Assembly: GCA_002104535.1 (NCBI GenBank)
Contig: NBOG01000009.1
Span: 1 to 64,000 of the forward strand
From: Cognaticolwellia sediminilitoris
GTDB lineage: Bacteria > Pseudomonadota > Gammaproteobacteria > Enterobacterales > Alteromonadaceae
Direction: 5' to 3'
Length of the DNA: 64,000 nucleotides
In this document: positions 8,267 through 16,420 of the stretch, piece after piece
How the letters are laid out: each line of letters begins with the position of its first letter
Position numbering within the stretch: the first letter of the stretch is position 1
Program-made: the position numbers and the translations under genes
The notes under the pieces: model-generated
The model's input: only the letters and a program-made list of their open reading frames with translations
Database searches by the model: none
What the model was told of the DNA's origin: nothing

Positions 8267-9751
8267 ATGACAACACAGTATTTACTGGCAATTGATCAAG
8301 GAACAACGAGTAGCCGCGCGATTGTTTTTGACCATAACGGTGCACTTATAGCCAGCGCATCGGAAGAGTTTGAGCAAATTTATCCGGCTGATGGTTGGGT
8401 AGAACACCAACCACAGGTAATTTGGCAAACCACGTTAGCCACTTGTAGAAAAGCACTGATCAATAGCGCTTTAACAACCACTGAAATAGCGGCAATCGGT
8501 ATTACCAATCAACGTGAAACAACGATTGTTTGGGATAAAAATACTGGTGAAGCTATTTATAATGCCATTGTTTGGCAAGATCGCCGAACAGCAAAGCGCT
8601 GTCAGGAACTTAAAAGTAATGTAGCAATCGCCGATAAAGTAAAAACAAAAACAGGCTTACTACTCGACCCATACTTCTCAGCCAGTAAAGTTGAATGGAT
8701 ACTAGACAATGTTGCAGGAGCACGCGATAAAGCAGTAGCAGGGCAACTATGCTTTGGTACTGTAGACAGTTACTTACTTTGGCAGTTAACCGGCGGTAAA
8801 GTATTTGCAACTGACGCAACTAATGCCTCGCGAACTTTATTATTTAATATTGTAGAAAATTGCTGGGACGATGAACTGTTATCCCTTTTTAATATCCCAA
8901 AATCTATGCTGCCTGAAGTTAAAAACAGTGCTGATAATTTTGGTGAAACTGACGGAAAGCACTTTGGCGGGGCTATTGCCATTAATGCCATGATAGGTGA
9001 TCAACAGGCCGCATTAGTCGGTCAAGCTTGCTTTCAAAAAGGCATGATGAAAAGTACGTATGGTACTGGCTGTTTTGTAATGGTTAACACCGGAGCAGAG
9101 ATCATTAACTCTCAACATCAAATGTTAAGTACCATCGCATACCGAATAAATAATCATACTACCTATGCGCTTGAAGGCAGTATTTTTATGGCTGGCGCTA
9201 CCATGCAATGGTTACGTGATGGCCTACACTTACTGACCGATGTCGCAGAAAGTCAAAATATGGCTGAATCAATTGCAGGAGATAATCAGGTATATCTAGT
9301 GCCGGCGTTTACCGGGCTTGGTGCTCCACATTGGCAACCAGATGCTCGCGCAGCCATTATTGGTTTAACTCGGGATTCTGGTATTAAGGAAATAGTCACT
9401 GCGGCTTTAGCATCAGTCGCTTATCAAACTCAAGATTTACTCATTGCCATGAAAAAAGATGGCATCAGCACCACACAATTACGAGTTGATGGTGGCATGG
9501 TAGTTAATGATTGGTTATTACAGTTTCTTGCCGATATATTAAATTTAGTTATTGAGCGCCCCAAAATTACCGAAACAACTGCTTTAGGTGCGGCGCTATT
9601 AGCAGGGCTCCAGCAAGGTATATTTGCAAATATTGAGCAAGCGGCGCAATCTTGGCAAGTTCAAAAAAAGTATACACCTGAAATGACAGAAGCTTGTCGT
9701 AGCCGTCATTATCAAGGATGGTTGAAAGCACTACAGCGCGTTATTGATTAA
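8267..9751 (+). CDS. glpK: glycerol kinase
   Basis: A 494-residue FGGY-family kinase that phosphorylates glycerol to sn-glycerol 3-phosphate with ATP. It begins with the typical 'LLAIDQGTTSSRAIVFD', has 'GITNQRETTIVWD' for the glycerol pocket, and 'STYGTGCFVMVNTG' and 'RVDGGMVVNDWLLQF' for nucleotide binding. Length is close to E. coli GlpK (502). An AAGGG ribosome site precedes the ATG. No glpF or glpD lies next to it, so glycerol uptake and oxidation genes must be elsewhere. Confidence 0.96.
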   Translation: MTTQYLLAIDQGTTSSRAIVFDHNGALIASASEEFEQIYPADGWVEHQPQVIWQTTLATCRKALINSALTTTEIAAIGITNQRETTIVWDKNTGEAIYNAIVWQDRRTAKRCQELKSNVAIADKVKTKTGLLLDPYFSASKVEWILDNVAGARDKAVAGQLCFGTVDSYLLWQLTGGKVFATDATNASRTLLFNIVENCWDDELLSLFNIPKSMLPEVKNSADNFGETDGKHFGGAIAINAMIGDQQAALVGQACFQKGMMKSTYGTGCFVMVNTGAEIINSQHQMLSTIAYRINNHTTYALEGSIFMAGATMQWLRDGLHLLTDVAESQNMAESIAGDNQVYLVPAFTGLGAPHWQPDARAAIIGLTRDSGIKEIVTAALASVAYQTQDLLIAMKKDGISTTQLRVDGGMVVNDWLLQFLADILNLVIERPKITETTALGAALLAGLQQGIFANIEQAAQSWQVQKKYTPEMTEACRSRHYQGWLKALQRVID

Positions 9752-9887
9752 TAAATCAACCTCAATTCGGGTTAATGAGTGCTTATCCCCAATTGAGGCT
9801 AAATCATTTAACTGTACAAATAAACAGTAAAAGGTGTTAGGCTTAAACAAACACTAACCCTGCCATAATTCAGAGAGCCTATTCACT

Positions 9888-11837
9888 TTGAAATTATATA
9901 TCGCCGAAAAACCAAGTTTAGGTCGGGCTATTGCTGCAGCATTGCCTAAACCACAGAAAAACCACCAAGGCTATATCGAGCTAGCAAACGGTGACGTGGT
10001 AAGTTGGTGTATTGGCCACATACTTGAACAAGCAAACCCTGAAAATTACGACCCAGCCTATAAAAAATGGCAAATGCAACACTTACCCATTGTACCTGAA
10101 CAATGGCAGTTGCAACCTAAAGCGCAAACACGCTCACAGCTTACTGTGTTGCGTAAACTCGTCAAGCAAGCTGACAGTATCGTTCACGCAGGTGATCCTG
10201 ACCGTGAAGGTCAGCTACTCGTTGATGAAGTGATCGATTATTTCAAAGTATCAGCGAAAAAAAGACAAAATATTCAGCGCTTATTAATTAGCGACTTAAA
10301 CTTACCTGCAGTTAAGCGCTCACTCGCTAATTTACAAAGTAATCAATTGTTTATGCCATTGTCGATTTCAGCATTAGCACGTTCTAGAGCTGATTGGTTA
10401 TACGGCATAAACTTAACGCGTGCTTATACCTTGCAAGGACAAAAAGCGGGTTTTAACAGTGTATTGTCAGTAGGTAGGGTACAAACTCCAATTTTAGGTT
10501 TAGTGGTTAGACGCCAACAAGAAATAGAAAACTTTATCGCCAAAGACTTTTATGATGTTCACGCGCACTTAAAAACCGATAAAAATGAGCAGTTTATTGC
10601 AAAATGGCAACCAAGTGAGGCTTGCCAACCTCATATGGATACAGAAGGGCGAGTACTTAATCGTTCTTTAGCAGAAAATGTCGTGCGTCGTATCAGTAAT
10701 CAAAATGCTGAAATTACTACGGTTGATGAGCAACAAAAAAAGCAGGCTGCTCCTTTACCTTATAGTTTATCGGTTTTGCAAATTGACGCCGCCAAATTAT
10801 ATTCTCTAAATGCCAAACTGGTATTAGACGTTTGTCAGTCGTTATACGAAAAACATAAATTGATCACTTACCCACGCTCCGATTGTCGATATTTACCGCT
10901 AGAGCATTACACACAAGCTCCCGCAATTATTGCTATGCTAGCCCGTTCAGATGAAAGTTACGGTGCTTTTGCAAAAGGCGCGAACAGCTCACTAAAAAGT
11001 AAAGCCTGGAGCAATGCCAAAGTAACCGCGCATCATGCGATCATTCCAACAGAAAAATCTGCGCAAAAAATATCGTTAAATCCTTTCGAAAAGAAAATAT
11101 ATTTTCTTATTGTTAGGCAATACTTAGCGCAGTTCTATCCGGCTTTTCAATATAATCAAAGTCGCATTGAAGTACTTATTGCCGGCGGTAATTTTGTAGC
11201 AAATGCTAAAACACCAACAGCACAAGGTTGGAAAGTACTCTTTAATCGCGCTAAAAAACCTGCCGATAACGCCGAACCTGTTAATGATATAGCCGAGCAG
11301 CAACTCACTAAACAACACTTACCTAAACTAAAAGTTGGTGAGAAAGTATTATCAGAACAAGGTGAATTAATTAGTCGTATCACACAGCCTCCAAAGCACT
11401 TTACTGATGCAAGTTTACTGAGTGCTATGACGGGCATCGCGAGGTTTGTCAGTGATCCTGAAATAAAAAAACTGTTACGAGAAAACGACGGTCTAGGCAC
11501 TGAAGCAACCCGTGCGGGTATTATTGATTTACTCTTTAAACGAGAATACCTGCAACGCCAAGGTAAAAGCATTCATGCAACAGTCATTGGTACTTCTTTA
11601 GTCAATGCCTTGCCTATTGCCGCTACTCTGCCAGATATGACTGCGCACTGGGAAGCGACACTGACCAACATAAGCGAGAAAAAAAGCCGTTATGAAGATT
11701 TAATAAATCCATTAACTTCGACTTTATCTGAAATGATAAAACAGTCTGAGCAACAGTCTTTCGACCAATTACCTAAAGTGGCATTTAAACGTAAATCAAA
11801 AGGTAAAAAACAGTACTCACGGAAAAAGCAGTCGTAA
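9888..11837 (+). CDS. topB: DNA topoisomerase III
   Basis: A 649-residue type IA topoisomerase that decatenates DNA through a 5'-phosphotyrosine link. The TOPRIM domain is at the N-terminus ('LYIAEKPSLGRAIA'; 'HAGDPDREGQLL' with acidic residues D103 and D105). 'SVGRVQTPIL' (194-203) is typical. The catalytic Tyr is residue 328 in 'ITYPRSDCRYL'. The tail is basic with no zinc fingers, as in E. coli TopB (653 residues). The start is TTG at 9888, fixed by the family N-terminus 'MKLYIAEKPS' and a weak 'agagag' site upstream. Confidence 0.95.
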   Translation: MKLYIAEKPSLGRAIAAALPKPQKNHQGYIELANGDVVSWCIGHILEQANPENYDPAYKKWQMQHLPIVPEQWQLQPKAQTRSQLTVLRKLVKQADSIVHAGDPDREGQLLVDEVIDYFKVSAKKRQNIQRLLISDLNLPAVKRSLANLQSNQLFMPLSISALARSRADWLYGINLTRAYTLQGQKAGFNSVLSVGRVQTPILGLVVRRQQEIENFIAKDFYDVHAHLKTDKNEQFIAKWQPSEACQPHMDTEGRVLNRSLAENVVRRISNQNAEITTVDEQQKKQAAPLPYSLSVLQIDAAKLYSLNAKLVLDVCQSLYEKHKLITYPRSDCRYLPLEHYTQAPAIIAMLARSDESYGAFAKGANSSLKSKAWSNAKVTAHHAIIPTEKSAQKISLNPFEKKIYFLIVRQYLAQFYPAFQYNQSRIEVLIAGGNFVANAKTPTAQGWKVLFNRAKKPADNAEPVNDIAEQQLTKQHLPKLKVGEKVLSEQGELISRITQPPKHFTDASLLSAMTGIARFVSDPEIKKLLRENDGLGTEATRAGIIDLLFKREYLQRQGKSIHATVIGTSLVNALPIAATLPDMTAHWEATLTNISEKKSRYEDLINPLTSTLSEMIKQSEQQSFDQLPKVAFKRKSKGKKQYSRKKQS

Positions 11838-11955
11838 AATAACCTCACTTGCTTTGAAATAAAACAAGCTTTAGTTCTACTTAAAATATAGGTAAGCTAT
11901 CAGCTTAAAATTCAATCAGTTAATAACTTAACGCCTAGCGAATAAGGACATCACT

Positions 11956-14151
11956 ATGATGCTACGTGGCATTATTACTACTATTATTGGCATTTTTTGC
12001 TTTTCTCTTCCTGTATATGCACAAACTGCAAGCATAGGTCCCAGTGTTGAGGAATTATTAGCTAAGCGAGCATTAGCGAAAAAAACATTTTCTAGTAGCG
12101 CAGTTATTTTAAGTCGACGAGGTCAAGTCATTGTCGACGGTCACGGTTTCGAAAAAAGCCACTACTACAATGCCATTTATATTGTCGATGAAAGCGCAGT
12201 AAAAGATTACTCAAAGTTAATCAGTCAGTTCAATTCTTATTACCAAGAAAAGCAAATCGACTTTGCTCGGGTTATCACTCCTGAGGGCAAGGTTATTGAG
12301 ATGCAAGAAGATGCAATTACACTGGTCTCTAAAAATAACGATGATTATTTTGATGAAGGTAAACAATATGAATTTGCGTTACCACAATTAAAAGCCGGTA
12401 GCATTATTGAATATCAAGCTAGCGAACAGCAAATCAAACCCTATATAGAAAACGAATGGTTTTCGAGCATCAATTTTCATTTTGTGAAGTTTTTGCCCAA
12501 TATTAATTGGCTTAGAATAGACCCAGTATTAGAGACTTTTAATACTATTACTTTGCCATTAAAAACAGATGTTTCTATTGTTAATTACAATATCGATATC
12601 TCACCAAAAATTACAAAAACCGCCGATCAGCGTACTTATACTTGGCAAACTACCAAGCAACCAGAAGTAATTTTAGAGTTGGATATGCCCAGTCTTGATG
12701 AAATTTTGCCAGCTGTTTATTTGTCGACGATTAAAGATTGGAGTACGGTTAATCATTGGTTTAATGAGCTCTACTTACCAACCCAGAAGCCTGATCAAGC
12801 TATTGCAGCCTTAGCTGAAACTATTTTTGAAAACTACATGAGTGAAGCTGAAAAAGTTAAAGCGGTATTTAACTATATTCAAAAAAATGTTCGTTATATT
12901 GGCGCTCATGTTAATCGTGGTGGTTATAAACCACACTTAGCGGCGGAAGTACTCAGTCAAGGTTATGGAGATTGCAAAGACCAAACTGTGTTGATTATTG
13001 CCTTATTAAATGAGGTAGGTGTTAAGGCTTACCCAGCAATGATTAATACTTATCCGGGAGCTAAATTTCACGATGAAGTTCCGATGTTAAACTTTGATCA
13101 TATGATCACTTATGTGGAAACAGAAGATAAAAAATATTGGCTAGATACCAGTGGTCAAACAGGTGTTTTTCCAGGAATTAGCGTAAATCTTGAAGATAAA
13201 AAAGCATTTGTCGTTAATGACGAAAAGGGTGAAATATTAACGCTTCCAGCAACGACAAGTGCAGATAGTATTGCTACGGTAAATCTTGATTTCTATCTAG
13301 AGAATACCACTTTAAACACTAAGGTATCGTTAGATTTAAAAGGCCATGTAGAAACTAACCTACGTAATTTTATTCAGTTTTCGCCCAATGCATTATCGGC
13401 CACCGAGCAGATAATTTCACCACTATTATTTAATAATCGTATTAGTGATTTTGAAAACTCGGATCCACTTGATATTACACAGCCTTTTACATTGTCAGCA
13501 AACTTCAATGAGATAGCTGAAATTACCTCTGATATCGATAGCTTTAGATATAGCTATGATTTTAGCTCAATTTTAAGCGTCTTTACTTCGTTTAGTAACC
13601 TTGCACCGGTCGCTTCGCGCAAGTTCGACTTTACTGTCTTACAGCCGATCACCGTAATTATAAAATCATATTATCCGCAACCTTGGCCAAACGCTAAAGT
13701 TGTTTATAGCCAGCCAGCTCAAAATATTGAAAATAAGTTTTTTCAATTAACTCACCAGATACAAGAAAAGACTGATGGTATTTATCAGACCTCTACATTT
13801 ATTTTACCTAAACAGGTCATAAAAGTGGCGGAATACGCTGATTTATATCAACAGGTAAAAGACTTTTCGACTAATTCACAGAGTTTATTTATATATCAGA
13901 AACCAAAACCAATGAGCACTGAGGTTTTAGCAAACAGTGATAGCTTAGAAGGCAAAATCGAGCAAACAAAAAATTTATTAGAGCAATCGTCATTTGCTGA
14001 AGCACTGATAGCAATTCAAGCAATAATTGCCACGGATGAAAATAACGCGGAAGCACAATATTTATTAGGAGTAGCTTTGGGCTTTAGCGGAGATGATGTG
14101 AAATCTGAGCAAGCATTTGAGCGTGCAGAGCAACTTGGCTATCAGTTTTAG
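11956..14151 (+). CDS. secreted DUF3857 / transglutaminase-like protein with TPR tail
   Basis: A 731-residue exported protein. A signal peptide covers residues 1-22 (ends 'VYA'). A DUF3857 beta domain spans about 60-240. A transglutaminase-like domain follows at about 285-400 with a complete Cys-His-Asp triad: C340 in 'GYGDCKDQTVLI', H382 in 'FDHMITYV' and D397 in 'YWLDTSG'. The last 70 residues look like TPR helices ('AEAQYLLGVALGFSGDD'). It is probably periplasmic and may cleave or cross-link protein or peptidoglycan; substrate unknown. It is followed by a TPR lipoprotein ten bases later, so the two likely work together. ATG at 11956; the next codon is also ATG. Confidence 0.85.
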   Translation: MMLRGIITTIIGIFCFSLPVYAQTASIGPSVEELLAKRALAKKTFSSSAVILSRRGQVIVDGHGFEKSHYYNAIYIVDESAVKDYSKLISQFNSYYQEKQIDFARVITPEGKVIEMQEDAITLVSKNNDDYFDEGKQYEFALPQLKAGSIIEYQASEQQIKPYIENEWFSSINFHFVKFLPNINWLRIDPVLETFNTITLPLKTDVSIVNYNIDISPKITKTADQRTYTWQTTKQPEVILELDMPSLDEILPAVYLSTIKDWSTVNHWFNELYLPTQKPDQAIAALAETIFENYMSEAEKVKAVFNYIQKNVRYIGAHVNRGGYKPHLAAEVLSQGYGDCKDQTVLIIALLNEVGVKAYPAMINTYPGAKFHDEVPMLNFDHMITYVETEDKKYWLDTSGQTGVFPGISVNLEDKKAFVVNDEKGEILTLPATTSADSIATVNLDFYLENTTLNTKVSLDLKGHVETNLRNFIQFSPNALSATEQIISPLLFNNRISDFENSDPLDITQPFTLSANFNEIAEITSDIDSFRYSYDFSSILSVFTSFSNLAPVASRKFDFTVLQPITVIIKSYYPQPWPNAKVVYSQPAQNIENKFFQLTHQIQEKTDGIYQTSTFILPKQVIKVAEYADLYQQVKDFSTNSQSLFIYQKPKPMSTEVLANSDSLEGKIEQTKNLLEQSSFAEALIAIQAIIATDENNAEAQYLLGVALGFSGDDVKSEQAFERAEQLGYQF

Positions 14152-14161
14152 GAGCGTGGCG

Positions 14162-15532
14162 ATGAAAACTATTTATACTATTTTGTTGACAATGTTATTG
14201 AGCGCTTGTGCTAGTACAAAAAAAGACACTGCACCTACTACACCTATAGCTACCTCTGATGAAGTACAGCTTGCAAATAGTGCGGCAATATACCCAAAAG
14301 ATACTGTCGCGTTAACAAAGTTAGCAAAGATTCGACTGCAACGTTATAACGCTGAAAAAACGGTATATTCTCTCAAGCAAGCGCTGGAAACTTATCAGGA
14401 GTTATTTAAACGTCAACCCCATAATAATGATGCATTATTACAATTTTATCGTTTAAATTTATTTAAAGGTTTGGCAACACAAAATTATGACTTTGCACAC
14501 TGGCAAGCATTTTATCAACAACAGCCGTTCTTAAAAAGTATTGATATTGCGCCACCAGTATATATGGAGTTTTTACTTGCGAATAAAAACGACTTAAGTC
14601 GTGATGATTATATTAATATATTGCAAAAGAGCTTAAAGGCAAATCCAAACTTCGTGAATGCCTACTTAGTACTATCCGCTATTTATGCGGAACAAGAGAA
14701 AACGCACTTAGCGTTGTTTTTATTAGAAACTGCAAATAACAACAGCCCATATAACACAGATATTTTAGATCCCTTGAATGAGCTTAGAGTCGACCAGATA
14801 TTTGAGCGAAGTTGTAAAGGTGATGTCTCTGATGCTTTAAAACAAACATTCGAAGATTATAAACTATTAGTAAAAAATGCACCTGAAAATGCCTATTATC
14901 ATATGCAATTAAGCACAGTGTTAAGGTTAATGGGACGAATGCGTATGTCGGTATTTTCGGCTAAGAAAGCGGCATCGATATCGACTGACTTTCAAGGAGC
15001 ATTGGCGGAAGCACAATTTTGGGCGGGAAATCAAAAAGCGATAACAGAGTTTTTTGAAGCAAAGAATATACAAAGCTTAGACACTCTAGATCTATATTTA
15101 GGGATATTGGCTAATCTGAGTGATTTTAATTGGCAGCAATCAGCCGAAATGGCCGAAGAATATATTACTCACAACGATATCAGCTTCTATGGCATTCTTT
15201 ATGGTGCGTATGCCTATAAAATGCTGGGTGAAGAAGCGCTTGCTAAGAACATGCTCAATCAAGGTTTAGCAAAAATCACTATCAAACCTTGGCAACAGCA
15301 AATGTTAAACTTTGCTAATAATAAAATAAGTGCAGAACAACTAATGACAGAGAGTGAAAATACTTGTCAGCAAACAGAAGCCTATTACATCCAAGGTTTA
15401 AGTGATTTACAGTCAGGTAAAATGGATATATTCAAAGAGCAAATGAATAAGATCGTAGATCAGAAGGTATATGCTTTTTATGAGTATGCTAGTGCGAAAA
15501 ATATGCTTAAGCGGCTAAAAACTACAAACTAA
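14162..15532 (+). CDS. TPR-containing lipoprotein
   Basis: A 456-residue lipoprotein. The signal peptide ends in the lipobox LLSAC with C16 as the lipidated residue. The mature part is all helical with repeated 'A..Y..L' units over about 50-330 that read as degenerate TPRs. The start at 14162 is chosen over an upstream in-frame ATG at 14117 because GGAG at 14151-14154 sits before it and because only this start puts the signal peptide at the N-terminus. It immediately follows the DUF3857 gene and presumably anchors or scaffolds that protein at the membrane. Function unknown. Confidence 0.82.
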   Translation: MKTIYTILLTMLLSACASTKKDTAPTTPIATSDEVQLANSAAIYPKDTVALTKLAKIRLQRYNAEKTVYSLKQALETYQELFKRQPHNNDALLQFYRLNLFKGLATQNYDFAHWQAFYQQQPFLKSIDIAPPVYMEFLLANKNDLSRDDYINILQKSLKANPNFVNAYLVLSAIYAEQEKTHLALFLLETANNNSPYNTDILDPLNELRVDQIFERSCKGDVSDALKQTFEDYKLLVKNAPENAYYHMQLSTVLRLMGRMRMSVFSAKKAASISTDFQGALAEAQFWAGNQKAITEFFEAKNIQSLDTLDLYLGILANLSDFNWQQSAEMAEEYITHNDISFYGILYGAYAYKMLGEEALAKNMLNQGLAKITIKPWQQQMLNFANNKISAEQLMTESENTCQQTEAYYIQGLSDLQSGKMDIFKEQMNKIVDQKVYAFYEYASAKNMLKRLKTTN

Positions 15533-15554
15533 TATATCGTAGCAATGAAGCAGA

Positions 15555-15588
15555 ATGATACTCGTGACTGGCTATTCACGAGTATCAT
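15555..15588. terminator. 13-bp perfect hairpin between convergent genes
   Basis: ATGATACTCGTGA (15555-15567) and TCACGAGTATCAT (15576-15588) are exact reverse complements with an eight-base loop. It lies between the converging TPR lipoprotein and acetyltransferase genes. No long T tail follows, so it could be a bidirectional transcription end or an RNA-stabilising stem. Confidence 0.6.
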
Positions 15589-15600
15589 ATTAATTTGGAG

Positions 15601-16227
15601 TTATAAAATAGTATTCGGGCTTGCGATATACACTTTAAAAGGTAATGGCGCTTCTAATGCGCTGTCGTCGATAGCTAAATGGCTAAAACCTGATTGCTCG
15701 AAGAAAGTGTTTAATTGCTCTTGGTCGAGGGCTTCTTCGTTTAAATTCATTGCTTGGTAATAAGCAGTATTTTCTTCAGTTTCACAATCTTGTGCATCAA
15801 CAAACATGTTCATTGGCATGCTTAGAACTGAGATCGATTGTACTTTACTGTATTGTTTCGCAATTTCTTTTAATAAAAATGAAGCGACACCTTGCTTACG
15901 GTAAGCTGGCAAAACGCTAATTGCTTCAATTAACATATGATCTTTAGCTTTAGCATCAACTTTGACTTGTAACTTTTCAACTAAATCTGCAGCAATGTTT
16001 TGTTTTTTAAAGAATAAGTTTAGCGGTACTTCCCAATCAGTAGCACCTTGTTGACTAAGTAGTTCATAGCTTTCGTCAGCACCACGGTGCTTATTTAAAG
16101 TAATTATTTCAATTTCAGCTTTAGCGATAACCAAATCATCGTCATTTTTGACATTAATTTCTTGTACTAATTGCCAGTCAAAAGCATTTTTAATTTCTGG
16201 GGTATTAAATTCGATCGTTAAATTCAT
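15601..16227 (-). CDS. GNAT-family N-acetyltransferase-like protein
   Basis: A 208-residue protein. The middle 'IEAISVLPAYRKQGVASFLLKEIAK' (about 102-126) is the acetyl-CoA binding motif A of GNAT enzymes (R/Q-x-x-G-x-A form), followed by a strand with 'ISVLSMPM'. The N-terminal 100 residues are less typical. It is likely a cytosolic acetyltransferase with an unknown acceptor. It converges on the TPR lipoprotein gene. ATG start. Confidence 0.75.
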   Translation of the reverse strand: MNLTIEFNTPEIKNAFDWQLVQEINVKNDDDLVIAKAEIEIITLNKHRGADESYELLSQQGATDWEVPLNLFFKKQNIAADLVEKLQVKVDAKAKDHMLIEAISVLPAYRKQGVASFLLKEIAKQYSKVQSISVLSMPMNMFVDAQDCETEENTAYYQAMNLNEEALDQEQLNTFFEQSGFSHLAIDDSALEAPLPFKVYIASPNTIL

Positions 16228-16420
16228 GGTTTTTCAGTGCTTTTTAACGGTGATATATAACCCAATAAAAAGCGACAGCCTAAGTTGTTTGTGCAGTATT
16301 TCACTATGTTAATCGTCAATAACACGAGGCAAGATTAACTGAATAGAATGTAAAGTACTGCAAATGCAAATATATCGCGCGTTTATATCATTAGTCAGAC
16401 TTGGTTACCAGAATTTGAAA

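Noticed and set aside
7965-8345. 126-residue version of the cysteine-rich protein
   Set aside because: The extra N-terminal part overlaps glpK on the other strand and is unlike the family; the shorter start at 8171 is kept.
14117-14161. Upstream start of the TPR lipoprotein
   Set aside because: It overlaps the previous gene and pushes the lipoprotein signal away from the N-terminus.
15545-15760. Rightward 71-codon frame after the TPR lipoprotein
   Set aside because: It runs through the hairpin and then antisense through the acetyltransferase gene; no independent support.
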